A stretch of 64,000 nucleotides of DNA from Arachidicoccus rhizosphaerae (GTDB lineage Bacteria > Bacteroidota > Bacteroidia > Chitinophagales > Chitinophagaceae). The translations under genes were made by a program, and so were the position numbers. Below the pieces are notes generated by a model, which saw nothing but the letters and a program-made list of their open reading frames with translations, was not told the origin of the DNA and searched no databases. This document shows positions 36,742 to 45,885 of this stretch, piece by piece (the first letter of the stretch is position 1; every line of letters starts with the position of its first letter). The stretch covers positions 434,001 through 498,000 of the forward strand of contig NZ_FNQY01000001.1 in the NCBI RefSeq assembly GCF_900107765.1. Reading direction: 5' to 3'.

Positions 36742-39477
36742 ATGCGTATTCAGCAATTTTTATTACCCATGCTGCTGCTGGTAGTTGTCAGTTGTTTTGC
36801 ACAGCCGGCTCAGCGCTCAATTCCCTCTGACAATTACTGTCCTGCGGGCCCCAGGTTTTCGACAGACGGCTTTTTTAAGTTGCCGGACAATAATGCAAGA
36901 GAGATTTTCAGCTTTAATAACGGCTGGCTCTATCATAAAGGAGATATAGCTGGCGCTGACAGGACAGGTTATGACGATAGTCGCTGGCAAGAGGTACAGC
37001 TGCCACATGGCATAGATATATTACCGGAAGAGGCCAGCGGTGGGGTTAACTACCAAGGTGTCGTCTGGTACCGGAAGCATTTTGTCATCCCGAACAGTAT
37101 CCGAGACAAAAAACTGTCGATCACTTTTGAGGCGATTATGGGTAAATGCCGGATTTTTCTAAACGGCCACCAGGTGGCCACCCATAAAGGCGGGTATCTG
37201 CCTATCGTGATTAATCTGAGTAATAATGGAGCCACCGTCTATACCGACGGCCGGGAAAACCTTATCTCGGTTATGGCGGACAACAGCGACGACGGGTCTT
37301 ATCCCCCCGGCAAGCCGCAGTACGCACTTGATTTTTGCTACTTCGGAGGGATCTATAGAAATGCCTGGCTGCTGGCGACCTCGCCCGTACATATTACAGA
37401 TGCTAACGTGATAACGCCGCTGTCCGATAGAGGTATTAAAATCGCCTTTGAAAAGGTCTCAAAACAATCAGCTACCCTTAACCTGTCGGTTAACCTGATT
37501 AATGAGACTGCGAAAAGCCAAAAGTTGACTATCGAGACCTACCTGAAAGACAAAGACGGTAGGGTGGTGGCAAGATCTGAACAAAATTTAAAGGTGGCCA
37601 TACATGCTACGGGTACCATTGAAAAGCAGTTAACCATCCAGCGTCCGTTGCTCTGGCATCCGGATCATCCCTATCTCTATGACCTGTATACAGTGATTAA
37701 AAATAAAGATCAAATTCTGGACGGCTATTACCAGCGCATAGGTATCAAGTCAGTCGTGCTTAAAGGTAGAGACGGTGTATATATCAACGGCGAACCTTTC
37801 AGTGGTAAGCTGATAGGGGCCAATCACCATCAGGACTATGCATATATCGGTAATGCGGTGCCGGATAATCTTTTTTATAACGACGCGGTCAGGATCCGGG
37901 AGGCAGGCATCCGCGTCCTGCGCCTTTCACATTATCCGCAGGCCAACGCCTTTATGGATGCCTGTGATGAGTTGGGGATTTTTACTATCGTTCCAACTCC
38001 TGGATGGCAGTATTGGAATAACGACAGTGTCTTTGTGAATCAGATGTTAAGCGATATCCGTCAACTGATTCGTCAAAACAGAAATCACGCCTGTATCTTT
38101 GGCTGGGAACCCGTCCCAAACGAGACACATTATCCGGCCAGCTATGCTAAAAGGGCCTATAGGGTTACCCACGGCGAGGATCCGAATCCAGACTGTATCG
38201 CTACCTGCGATTTGGGTAGCGCAGACTGGCAAGAGTTTGACCTATTATATGCCCATCCTTTTGCTGGCGCTGAGCAGAAGACAGACAAGTGCCTGTTTAC
38301 CAGGGAGTGGGGCGACTATGTAGACAACTGGACGGCGCATAACTCACCTAGCAGGGCCAGCAGGGCCTGGGGCGAAGACCCACAGTTGATTCAGGCAACT
38401 CATTATTCAAACGCTGCATATACCAATGAGTCGTGGGAGAAATTCTACCAGACGCCTAAACAGCTGATTGGCGGCTGTCTCTGGCATTTCTTTGACACCC
38501 AGCGAGGGTATCATCCGGACCCCTTCTATGGAGGCATAGTAGATATGTTCCGACAGCCAAAGTATGCCTACTGGCTATTTAAAAGCGAAGAGGATCCTCA
38601 TTCAGATTATGTTCAAAAGGAATCGCAGGACCCAAGCGCCACTTATTATAGCGCGGCAAAAAACCCTTATACCTTATACATTGCTAATATCATGTCGCCT
38701 TTCTCCCCTGAAGATGTGACTATCTATACCAACTGCGATTCTGTAAAGCTGATCGCCTATGGTAAGGACAGTCTGACACTGTCTGCGGACAAGACGGCTC
38801 ATATGCCGCATCCGCCTTTAATTTTTAAAGATATCTATCATTTTAGTGATGTCAGAGACCTGGATCGGGTTAAAAAGGGCCGTAAGACGCCGGAAAACTG
38901 GGACGCCCTGGTCGCCGTTGGTTACGCCGGAGGCCAAGAGGTTATCCGCACTCTGCGGCATCCTGCTAAACGTGCTTCTAGATTAAAACTGAGGGCAGAT
39001 CTCAGCAGCCTGAAACCAACGGCAGATGGCAGCTTTATTATCCCTGTCTTTGCGCAGATGCAGGACGGTAGAGGAACCGTTAAAAGACTAAGTGAACCAT
39101 TGGTGCACTTTGAGGTTCAAGGGGAAGGGATACTCATCGGCGCTACTACGCCAGGCATTAATCCTCACCGGCTAATCTGGGGTACGGCGCCTGCGCTGGT
39201 CCGGACGACCTTAAGACAGGGGAAGATAAAAATCATTGCCCGGATGGAATATCCGGGTTCACAGGTGCCGGCAAGCGATACTTTAGAGCTGCAGTCGGTT
39301 CAGGCCCAGCTGTCTTCGATCTATAAAGCCAGCGATGTGATGCGGCTCAAGACGCAGCTTAAGTCCGGTGGACAGGGGGCTGCGGGGCAGTCAGGCACAT
39401 CATTATCTGACGAGCAGAGAAAGGCTGCGCTTGAAAAGGTCAGCCAGGATCAGAAAGACTTTATGGGCAATGACTAA
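36742..39477 (+). CDS. GH2 glycoside hydrolase (911 aa)
   Basis: Another GH2 enzyme of a separate branch from the other two. Signal peptide about 1-20 (LVVVSCFAQ; the Cys could also serve as a lipobox, VVSC). The beta-sandwich domain (FNNGWLYHKGDIAGADRTGY), Ig-like domain, TIM barrel and C-terminal domains follow. Acid/base: Glu461 in GWEPVPNETHY. Nucleophile: probably Glu522 in FTREWGDY. The C-terminal 60 residues are rich in Gln, Gly and Ser and look like a disordered tail. It closes the site E operon, 58 nt after GH28. Substrate could be beta-galactosides or beta-glucuronides; the context favours rhamnogalacturonan side chains. Confidence 0.85.
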   Translation: MRIQQFLLPMLLLVVVSCFAQPAQRSIPSDNYCPAGPRFSTDGFFKLPDNNAREIFSFNNGWLYHKGDIAGADRTGYDDSRWQEVQLPHGIDILPEEASGGVNYQGVVWYRKHFVIPNSIRDKKLSITFEAIMGKCRIFLNGHQVATHKGGYLPIVINLSNNGATVYTDGRENLISVMADNSDDGSYPPGKPQYALDFCYFGGIYRNAWLLATSPVHITDANVITPLSDRGIKIAFEKVSKQSATLNLSVNLINETAKSQKLTIETYLKDKDGRVVARSEQNLKVAIHATGTIEKQLTIQRPLLWHPDHPYLYDLYTVIKNKDQILDGYYQRIGIKSVVLKGRDGVYINGEPFSGKLIGANHHQDYAYIGNAVPDNLFYNDAVRIREAGIRVLRLSHYPQANAFMDACDELGIFTIVPTPGWQYWNNDSVFVNQMLSDIRQLIRQNRNHACIFGWEPVPNETHYPASYAKRAYRVTHGEDPNPDCIATCDLGSADWQEFDLLYAHPFAGAEQKTDKCLFTREWGDYVDNWTAHNSPSRASRAWGEDPQLIQATHYSNAAYTNESWEKFYQTPKQLIGGCLWHFFDTQRGYHPDPFYGGIVDMFRQPKYAYWLFKSEEDPHSDYVQKESQDPSATYYSAAKNPYTLYIANIMSPFSPEDVTIYTNCDSVKLIAYGKDSLTLSADKTAHMPHPPLIFKDIYHFSDVRDLDRVKKGRKTPENWDALVAVGYAGGQEVIRTLRHPAKRASRLKLRADLSSLKPTADGSFIIPVFAQMQDGRGTVKRLSEPLVHFEVQGEGILIGATTPGINPHRLIWGTAPALVRTTLRQGKIKIIARMEYPGSQVPASDTLELQSVQAQLSSIYKASDVMRLKTQLKSGGQGAAGQSGTSLSDEQRKAALEKVSQDQKDFMGND

Positions 39478-39667
39478 GAAAGTTATGAAGGACAAGGCAC
39501 CCTCTAACCAAACAGGTTAAGCGGTGGTGTTTAGGCAAACAAGGCAGACAGGAAGGATGCTATAGGTTAGGTTATGGGTTACTGTCAGGATACATTCGTA
39601 AAAGACATCATAGCATAGCATGCTATTTCGTCCTGTAACATGGAAGTTGTCAGCTTAAGATCATAGC

Positions 39668-39698
39668 TTTGGTTTTAATAAGAAATAAAATAATTTTG
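39668..39698 (+). promoter_or_regulatory. Promoter of gnd
   Basis: TTTG (39668-39671), 19 nt, TAATTTTG (39691-39698): a full consensus Bacteroidota housekeeping promoter, 19 nt before the gnd start codon. The preceding 190 nt after the GH2 gene contain a 12-bp palindrome at 39615-39626 but no gene. Confidence 0.75.
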
Positions 39699-39717
39699 AA
39701 AACAAAATAATACAAGT

Positions 39718-41172
39718 ATGCAAGGAAAATCAGACATTGGCGTAATTGGCATCGCCGTGATGGGGGAGAACCTCATCCTGAACATGGAAAGCAAAGGGTT
39801 TCATGTGACGGCCTATAACCGTACAGTAGATAAAGTGGAACGTTTTGTAAATGGCCGCGCAAAAGGTAAAAATATCTATGGCGCAACATCTATTGAGGAC
39901 TTGATTCAATCCTTAAAAAGTCCCCGCAAAGTGATGTTAATGGTAAAAGCAGGCAAACCGGTTGATGACTTTATTGAGCTGCTGATCCCACATCTGGATA
40001 AGGGAGATATCATCATTGATGGTGGTAATTCTCACTTCCCTGACACAGAGCGCAGAACAAAATATGTAGAAAGTAAAGGTTTGTATTATATTGGCACCGG
40101 AGTATCAGGCGGAGAGGAAGGCGCTTTGTTAGGGCCGTCCATCATGCCGGGAGGCTCTCCAGCTGCATGGCCGGCTGTTAAGGAAATTTTTCAGGCGATT
40201 GCGGCAAAGGTTGCCGACGGATCTCCATGCTGTGACTGGGTCGGAAATGGCGGTGCCGGGCACTTTGTCAAAATGGTGCATAACGGTATCGAATATGGCG
40301 ATATGCAGCTGATCAATGAGACCTACCAGATCATGAAAGATGTTTTGGGTATGACAGCTGATGAGATGCATGAGGTATTCAAAGAGTGGAATGAAGGAGA
40401 ATTAGGTAGTTATCTGATTGAGATTACCAGAGACATCCTGGCCTTTAAAGATACCGACGGACAGCCGCTGGTCGACAAGATTCTGGATACAGCTGGTCAG
40501 AAAGGCACCGGTAAGTGGACCGGAACGGTGGCCTTAGACCTTGGCGTGCCGCTTACGCTGATTGCAGAGTCCGTATTTGCGCGTTGTCTGTCTGCCTTAA
40601 AAGAGGAGCGAGTAGCCGCTTCCAAAGTACTTAGCGGCCCGACACCATCCTTCAATGGAGATAAAAAAGCGTTTATCAATGACCTGCGTGATGCTTTATA
40701 TGCCGCAAAAGTGATCTCTTATGCGCAGGGGTATCAAATGATGGCTGCTGCTGCAAAAGAGTTTGGATGGGAGCTCAACTTCGGCAGTATTGCACTGATG
40801 TGGCGTGAAGGTTGTATTATCCGCTCGGTCTTCCTGGGCAAGATTAAGGAAGCCTTCGATAAAAATCCTTCGCTGCAAAATCTGATTTTAGATGATTTCT
40901 TTAAAGACAAGATCCAGTCCGCTCAAGACGGCTGGCGTAGAGTTGTCGCCACCGCAGCCACAAACGGTATCCCTATACCTTGTATTAGTGCAGGGCTGAA
41001 TTATTTTGACGGTTATCGTTGCCAGAGACTTCCGGCCAACTTGTTACAGGCGCAACGGGATTATTTCGGGGCTCATACTTATGAGTTACTGGGCAAGCCG
41101 CGCGGGCAGTTCTTCCATACCAACTGGACGGGCCGTGGTGGAGAAACTTCTTCTACCACCTATGACGTTTAG
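39718..41172 (+). CDS. gnd: 6-phosphogluconate dehydrogenase, decarboxylating
   Basis: Converts 6-phosphogluconate to ribulose 5-phosphate and CO2 with reduction of NADP+, in the oxidative pentose phosphate pathway of the cytoplasm. The N-terminal Rossmann fold starts DIGVIGIAVMGENLILNME, followed by NRTVDKVERF and the substrate motif IIDGGNSHFPDT. GTGVSGGEEGALLGPSIMPGG is the family signature, and the C-terminal all-helical part contains KMVHNGIEYGDMQLINE and GQKGTGKW. Length of 484 residues fits the long (dimeric, E. coli-like) type. It has its own promoter and ends at a bidirectional terminator. No zwf or pgl is seen next to it. Confidence 0.96.
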   Translation: MQGKSDIGVIGIAVMGENLILNMESKGFHVTAYNRTVDKVERFVNGRAKGKNIYGATSIEDLIQSLKSPRKVMLMVKAGKPVDDFIELLIPHLDKGDIIIDGGNSHFPDTERRTKYVESKGLYYIGTGVSGGEEGALLGPSIMPGGSPAAWPAVKEIFQAIAAKVADGSPCCDWVGNGGAGHFVKMVHNGIEYGDMQLINETYQIMKDVLGMTADEMHEVFKEWNEGELGSYLIEITRDILAFKDTDGQPLVDKILDTAGQKGTGKWTGTVALDLGVPLTLIAESVFARCLSALKEERVAASKVLSGPTPSFNGDKKAFINDLRDALYAAKVISYAQGYQMMAAAAKEFGWELNFGSIALMWREGCIIRSVFLGKIKEAFDKNPSLQNLILDDFFKDKIQSAQDGWRRVVATAATNGIPIPCISAGLNYFDGYRCQRLPANLLQAQRDYFGAHTYELLGKPRGQFFHTNWTGRGGETSSTTYDV

Positions 41173-41192
41173 TAGTCGCGTTTGGCAGAGCT

Positions 41193-41237
41193 ATAAATAG
41201 AAAAATCGGGACCTTTTGGTCTCGATTTTCTATTTAT
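41193..41237. terminator. Bidirectional terminator between gnd and the XRE gene
   Basis: A long inverted repeat runs from ATAAATAGAAAAATCG to CGATTTTCTATTTAT around a GACC-TTTT-GGTC core. T-runs flank the core on both strands, so it can end gnd from the left and the LiaF-XRE operon from the right. Confidence 0.85.
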
Positions 41238-41263
41238 ACTATTTGCTGGAGTTCTATTTGTAC

Positions 41264-41599
41264 TCAGGCCAGGCCTTTTTGTGATTTGGCCTTGCCGATA
41301 AGTACATCAAGAGAAAACAAAACGGACTTTTTCACATCCTCCGGTAATTTTAGCAAGGTCTTTAATTTATCCATTAAAGAATTGTCCAGGTTTTCTTCAA
41401 TATTGCCAACCAGGTAGTCAATAGATACATTCAACCCGTCAGCTAATTTCTGCACCATTTCTACGGAAGGAAGCGCCAGTCCGAGCTCGTATTTGCCGAT
41501 AAGGTTTGGATGTGCCCCTGTCATTTCGGCGAGCGCCTGCTGGGTCAGTCCCTTTGCTTTTCTTAGGTTAGCCAGTCTTTTTGCGAGTTCCATGAGCAT
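41264..41599 (-). CDS. XRE-family helix-turn-helix regulator
   Basis: A small cytoplasmic DNA-binding protein of 111 residues. The Cro/CI-type helix-turn-helix covers about residues 3-65: LAKRLANLRKAKGLTQQAL, AEMTGAHPNLIGKYELG and PSVEMVQKLADGLNVSIDYL. The C-terminal 45 residues (NIEENLDNSLMDKLKTLLK) are helical and likely mediate dimerisation. It is the last gene of the leftward operon LiaF-LytS-LytTR-XRE, 18 nt after the response regulator, and could help control the same stress response. An ATG two codons downstream is an alternative start. Confidence 0.88.
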   Translation of the reverse strand: MLMELAKRLANLRKAKGLTQQALAEMTGAHPNLIGKYELGLALPSVEMVQKLADGLNVSIDYLVGNIEENLDNSLMDKLKTLLKLPEDVKKSVLFSLDVLIGKAKSQKGLA

Positions 41600-41617
41600 A
41601 TATTTGATGAGGTGATT

Positions 41618-42346
41618 TTAAAATTTTAATTCAGCTTTTAGTTTAGCGTATCCCGTCCTGCTCACCTGGAGCCGAACATCATTTCTAAGGATGACACAAT
41701 ACTGGTCCTTTTCATACAGGTCCACCTTATGGATATGCTGGATATTGACAATATAAGAACGGTGGATTCTGATAAACTGGTGCTCCGGTAAATGCTTCTC
41801 AAAATGACTCATTGTCTGATGCTTCAGATAATATTTATCAGTAGAATGTACTTTTACATAATCATCAGCCGCTTCTAAATAATACACATCCTTTATGGGA
41901 AGAATCTTTACTTCACCGTTGACTTTAACGACGATACGTTGCATCTGTTCAGGCAACTGAGTGATGATCTGATCCTTGGAAATGCCGTTATTACCCTGAC
42001 CGTAACTGCGCACCTTGCTGAGAGCGGAGGCCAGTCTTTCTGCATGAATAGGTTTTAATAGATAATCCAGCGCATTTACTTCAAATGCTTTTAATGCATA
42101 TTCATCGTATGCAGTGGTAAATATTATTTTAGGCGTATAGTCCAGCAGCTCCAGCATTTCAAAGCCGGTGATTTTGGGCATTTGAATATCCAGGAAGATC
42201 AGGTCCGGCTGCAATTCCTGGATGGCCTTAATGCCTTCATATCCGTCATTGCACTCAGCTATGATTTCTATATCCTTGTGATCTTCCAGAATTTCCATCA
42301 GTAAACTTCTGGCTAGTGGTTCGTCATCAATAATAATCGTACGCAT
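41618..42346 (-). CDS. LytTR-family response regulator
   Basis: Two domains: a receiver (1-120) with Asp8, Asp9 and phospho-acceptor Asp53 in LIFLDIQMPK, and a LytTR DNA-binding domain (about 135-240) with YLEAADDYVKVHS and FIRIHRSYIVNI. It should be phosphorylated by the LytS-type kinase encoded 10 nt upstream and then bind DNA. The length of 242 residues is normal. Target genes are not identifiable here, though its own operon is a likely one given the usual behaviour of such pairs. Confidence 0.93.
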   Translation of the reverse strand: MRTIIIDDEPLARSLLMEILEDHKDIEIIAECNDGYEGIKAIQELQPDLIFLDIQMPKITGFEMLELLDYTPKIIFTTAYDEYALKAFEVNALDYLLKPIHAERLASALSKVRSYGQGNNGISKDQIITQLPEQMQRIVVKVNGEVKILPIKDVYYLEAADDYVKVHSTDKYYLKHQTMSHFEKHLPEHQFIRIHRSYIVNIQHIHKVDLYEKDQYCVILRNDVRLQVSRTGYAKLKAELKF

Positions 42347-42356
42347 AAATAAAAAT

Positions 42357-43433
42357 TTAATCCTTAATGTAATCCATGGGTATTATCAGTATGGCCACGA
42401 AGAGCTGAATTTCTTCGGACCTTTCATCATGTCTCAATGTGAGTCTTTCTATTTTTAATAAATCATTGCGCGCGTATAAGAGGTAAAGGCGCCTTTTAAT
42501 GGATTCCAATCCAAAACCGGTTCCTTTTACGCTGACCCCGTCTTTATCATAGGGGTTACTTATTTTAAAAATCAGGTTACCATTATGGCTTTTGACGATA
42601 AGATTAATGTTTACCTCACCGGTCGTACCATATAATCCATATTTAATCGCATTTTCTACCAGCGGCTGAATAAGAAACGGCGGCACTTTTGTCTGTTCAT
42701 TACTAATCTGGATGTCCACATTTACGTTCAACCGGTGACCAAATCTTACTTTTTCAATGGCCAGATAGAGCTGTAAGTCCTGAAGCTCTTCTTTTAAAAG
42801 CACACTATGATCGTCTTCCTTTCTTAAGGTGTTGCGAAGATAATCAGAGAGTTGCTGTACCATGGCCCTGGCATCCTTGGGTTGTTTGTTGATCAGCGCA
42901 TTAATAGAGTTTAAGCTATTGAAAAGAAAATGCGGCTGTAATTGTTGTCTTAATTTAAATAATTCGGCTTCCTTTCTGAGGTCTTCCGCCTGTTGTTGAA
43001 TTTTAACCGCCTCCTCTGCTTTTTTTAGCTCCGAGAGGATTAAATGACAGATGATCCCGGTACTTAATAACAGCCATCCGATAACTGCCCGCCCGATAAA
43101 GGTTTTATCCCAGGCATCCACATAGGCCGTATTGCTCCCAAAGAGTTCCAGCAGGATATGCTTGGAGAAAAAGACCCAGAGAAATGCAAGAATCAGGCTC
43201 GGTACTTCTATGATGCCATATTTGATATATTTGGGTATATAAAAAACGGGACTGTATCTGATAAATAAGATTAACCCATACATTAAAAAGTAAGAACCCA
43301 GGCTGTCTGCCGTAGCTACCAGCGGATCAATATGATAGGCGCAATACAACCAGATAAACTGCCCGAGTGCCAAACAAACCAAAAGAACCAGTGTGCTTAA
43401 CTTAATATTTAGCTTATTGACGTGAATGGGCAT
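42357..43433 (-). CDS. LytS/YehU-type sensor histidine kinase
   Basis: Inner-membrane sensor. The first 135 residues contain four likely transmembrane segments (for example STLVLLVCLALGQFIWLYC and VIGWLLLSTGIICHLIL), with very short loops, so the signal is probably sensed in or at the membrane. A coiled-coil linker rich in Glu, Gln and Lys follows. The His kinase domain has the phospho-acceptor His168 in LQPHFLFNSLNSINALI and an ATPase N-box PPFLIQPLVENAIKYG. It is encoded 9 nt after the LiaF-like protein and 10 nt before the LytTR regulator. Confidence 0.93.
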   Translation of the reverse strand: MPIHVNKLNIKLSTLVLLVCLALGQFIWLYCAYHIDPLVATADSLGSYFLMYGLILFIRYSPVFYIPKYIKYGIIEVPSLILAFLWVFFSKHILLELFGSNTAYVDAWDKTFIGRAVIGWLLLSTGIICHLILSELKKAEEAVKIQQQAEDLRKEAELFKLRQQLQPHFLFNSLNSINALINKQPKDARAMVQQLSDYLRNTLRKEDDHSVLLKEELQDLQLYLAIEKVRFGHRLNVNVDIQISNEQTKVPPFLIQPLVENAIKYGLYGTTGEVNINLIVKSHNGNLIFKISNPYDKDGVSVKGTGFGLESIKRRLYLLYARNDLLKIERLTLRHDERSEEIQLFVAILIIPMDYIKD

Positions 43434-43442
43434 CGTTTCCGT

Positions 43443-44279
43443 TTAGTTTTTAATTTCTACGCCTCCGCAAAAAATCCCTCCTCTTAAGACTAAAGTTTTT
43501 TTCGTCTCATCCATAGCGGTCATTCTCCTTTTATCTTCTATTCCGCCTAATATGGCTGTAAGCTCGTTTTGTACCTGCCAGTTGGCCGGAACGGTTACCT
43601 CTGTTCCGCCAAAGGCTACTGAAATATTCAAAACCGCCTTTTGTTCTATATCTGCATTGGTCAGGTTGATTTTAGCGCCCCCGAAGGCACAATTGATATT
43701 GCCGCCTCTGAAGGTCTTGGTGAACATGGATTTTTCTGCATTGCCAAAGATGGAATTAATATCAATAAAATCTTCTTCACTATTATCATTGCTGTGCCAG
43801 TGTCCCATGCGGCACTCGTTTTCCATATAACCACGATGTCTGAACTTTCTTCTAAAATGGTTGCGCTGAAAGGCCGGGTAATGATTCCTTTTTAAGATAA
43901 AGATCAGTCCGATCAGGATTACTAAAACCGGGATGGCATAATTTCGGACCTGTTCGTTGATAATATCCTCCTCTTTTAATAAAAAGAAAAGGCCAAAAAG
44001 AATAAAAGGAAGGCCGCCGAAGCCATTCTTTAAAAAGATGAAGGCGCCCACAACAATCATAATCATGGGCCAGCTATATAACCAGTCAGGCAGGATATGG
44101 CCAATGCTCGGAATTTGTTTTAGCAATAAGGCAACGCCGATAATGACAATAAAGACGCCGACCAGGGCTTTATTATGACTTACCCTGGAACGAAACATTG
44201 CCTCGTACTGGTCCCTTTTCTCCTGCAATTTGGGATCCGCCTGCGGCTGTGTCCAGGATTTATTTTCTTCGTTTTCCAT
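43443..44279 (-). CDS. LiaF-like membrane protein
   Basis: The promoter at 44298-44328 would start transcription near 44293, so the ATG at 44279 (MENEENKSW) is preferred to the one at 44300. After a soluble start of about 40 residues come four membrane segments in two pairs (ALVGVFIVIIGVALLL; WPMIMIVVGAFIFL; PFILFGLFFLL; IPVLVILIGLIFIL), as in DUF5668-type proteins. The C-terminal 100 residues (NINCAFGGAKINLTNADI; NISVAFGGTEVTVP; GGIFCGGVEIKN) form the beta-helix-like domain of LiaF/VraT. In Firmicutes LiaF restrains the cognate kinase during cell-envelope stress; the same role here is inferred from its place before a kinase-regulator pair. Confidence 0.85.
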   Translation of the reverse strand: MENEENKSWTQPQADPKLQEKRDQYEAMFRSRVSHNKALVGVFIVIIGVALLLKQIPSIGHILPDWLYSWPMIMIVVGAFIFLKNGFGGLPFILFGLFFLLKEEDIINEQVRNYAIPVLVILIGLIFILKRNHYPAFQRNHFRRKFRHRGYMENECRMGHWHSNDNSEEDFIDINSIFGNAEKSMFTKTFRGGNINCAFGGAKINLTNADIEQKAVLNISVAFGGTEVTVPANWQVQNELTAILGGIEDKRRMTAMDETKKTLVLRGGIFCGGVEIKN

Positions 44280-44297
44280 TTCTAAGAATTTATACAA

Positions 44298-44328
44298 CAA
44301 AAATAACGGCCTTTACCAGGATGAGAAA
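44298..44328 (-). promoter_or_regulatory. Promoter of the LiaF-LytS-LytTR-XRE operon
   Basis: On the minus strand TTTC (44328-44325), 19 nt, TATTTTTG (44305-44298). The -7 box fits TAnnTTTG, and the -33 box has one mismatch. The leader to the ATG at 44279 is about 14 nt. Confidence 0.55.
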
Positions 44329-44420
44329 GCATTTTTCGCTCAATGGCCCTTTAGCTTCGGTAAACAACAACAATTGGCGGTAAATGGAGGGAAGCCTTGT
44401 CTTTACCCGTGATTTACAAT

Positions 44421-44448
44421 AAAAAAGGAGCAGAATTGCCCCTTTTTT
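44421..44448 (-). terminator. Intrinsic terminator of the DUF937-OmpA gene
   Basis: A 12-position stem (AAAAAAGGAGCA against TGCCCCTTTTTT, one mismatch, 4-nt loop) lies 30 nt after the stop codon of the leftward gene. On the minus strand it ends in a run of six T. Confidence 0.8.
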
Positions 44449-44478
44449 ATAAAATCCAGACTATTTAGATAGCAGTTC

Positions 44479-45798
44479 CTATTTTTTAGTGACTCTGACA
44501 TCTATTCTTCTGTTTTGTGCTTTACCCTCAGCGGTTTCATTGGTCGCAATCGGATGTTGTTCTCCATATCCTTCTGCGGCCAGTCTGCCAGCTTCAATGC
44601 CGTCAGCAATTAAGGCAGCCTGAGCTGCACTTGCGCGGCTCGTGCTCAGCTTCAGATTGCTGTCCGGGTTGCCAGAGTTATCTGTATAACCGCCTAATTT
44701 GACAGTTGCATTAGGGAAGGCTTTCAATATCAAGGAGATATTCTCTAATTGTTTTTTAGATTCATCCGTCAGATCACTGCTGGAAGTTTTAAAGTAAAGT
44801 CGGTCAAAAGAGATCCATCCTTTAGTCTTATCTACCGTGTCAACAGTGGCATTTGCGTCATTTAAGAACTGGAACAGTTTATTTTCTGTACTATTTACCC
44901 CAACTCCTTCGATTTTTGTCCCGTTAGGCAAAGAAATGGTGGTTAAATCACCGGTGTTATAGATATAATTACCAGTTACGGTATCCAGTGTACCGGCTGC
45001 AGATGCGCTGGCTGTATTGTTTTCAGTGGATACGACAGCTGTTGTATCTTCATGGCTGCCCATTACACTATCATGCTCTTTTTCATTGCCCCAGCAACCT
45101 CTGAACAGCCAGATAATCAGGCCTAAAATGATGATCGTCAGAATCAGTGGAACAAAGAAACGATTGTCTCCTTTCGCTTTATCCTGAGGTTGTACATTAT
45201 GATAATGCGCATCTGAATGGGTCGCTGCCGTGTGAGGGGCTGCCTGTTTAACTTCATGCACACCGGAGAGCAGATTTCCAAAACCTAAGGAGGCGGGAAT
45301 GGCACTTAAAAATGCCCCTTTGTTATCAGAAAGGAAAGCAGCAACAGAGGATTCATTGCCACCTTCATCTGTCAGGTGTTTACCAATACTTCCCAGGGCA
45401 GCCAGTTGTGCTGTATCAAATAATTTACGGACGTTTTCGAGTTTAATGCCGGCAAAGCTGGCAATCTTCTCTAAGATACCATGCAGTTTACCACCAAAAA
45501 GGTCATAAATAAAAGATCCGGCCTGGGTGGCTTCCGGTGTTTTGCTGTCACCTGAGATAAAGCCGGAGAGGTCGGATAAGGAATGATTGGTGAATATGTT
45601 TTTTGCTTCACTAATAACGGTGGATAAGAAAGATGGCTCATTCGCTACTTTTTGGGCGATACCTCCAAAAATCGTGGGAATGATAGCAGAAATGGCACTT
45701 TTTACTCCGTCTGCATTTTCACCGAGTTTACCGGCAACCTGATCGGCAAAATTTCCACTCAATAACTCCTTGGCATAATTCAGAATATTGCTATTCAT
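44479..45798 (-). CDS. DUF937 and OmpA domain membrane protein
   Basis: The first 150 or so residues match DUF937 (LSGNFADQVAGKLGENADGVKSAI is typical, with SAIIPTIFGGIAQKV). A single transmembrane helix follows at about 210-232 (PLILTIIILGLIIWLF). A linker rich in Ser, Thr and Ala leads to an OmpA-type peptidoglycan-binding domain at about 330-439, with LKAFPNATVKLGGYTDNSGN and AEGYGEQHPIATNETAEGKAQNRRID. There is no signal peptide, so the N-terminal half should lie in the cytoplasm and the OmpA part in the periplasm, linking the inner membrane to the cell wall. It is a single-gene unit. Its role is not established. Confidence 0.85.
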   Translation of the reverse strand: MNSNILNYAKELLSGNFADQVAGKLGENADGVKSAISAIIPTIFGGIAQKVANEPSFLSTVISEAKNIFTNHSLSDLSGFISGDSKTPEATQAGSFIYDLFGGKLHGILEKIASFAGIKLENVRKLFDTAQLAALGSIGKHLTDEGGNESSVAAFLSDNKGAFLSAIPASLGFGNLLSGVHEVKQAAPHTAATHSDAHYHNVQPQDKAKGDNRFFVPLILTIIILGLIIWLFRGCWGNEKEHDSVMGSHEDTTAVVSTENNTASASAAGTLDTVTGNYIYNTGDLTTISLPNGTKIEGVGVNSTENKLFQFLNDANATVDTVDKTKGWISFDRLYFKTSSSDLTDESKKQLENISLILKAFPNATVKLGGYTDNSGNPDSNLKLSTSRASAAQAALIADGIEAGRLAAEGYGEQHPIATNETAEGKAQNRRIDVRVTKK

Positions 45799-45856
45799 AA
45801 TGTATTAGTTTAGATGTGATTGATTATGTTGTTTGTCCCCCTATCAGAATAAGTTA

Positions 45857-45885
45857 CAAATTACAACAAAATTGATATAAACAAA
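45857..45885 (-). promoter_or_regulatory. Probable promoter of the DUF937-OmpA gene
   Basis: On the minus strand TTTG (45885-45882), 18 nt, TAATTTG (45863-45857), one T short of the full -7 consensus, about 60 nt before the start codon. Confidence 0.4.

Noticed and set aside
39615-39626. 12-bp palindrome ATAGCATGCTAT upstream of gnd
   Set aside because: It is more than 40 nt upstream of the gnd promoter boxes, occurs once, and has no T-run; too little to call a site.
32307-39650. TAACATGCAAGTTGT at 32307 and TAACATGGAAGTTGT at 39636, both after operon ends
   Set aside because: A single pair with one mismatch over 15 bp is expected by chance in a window of this size, and no common structure surrounds them.
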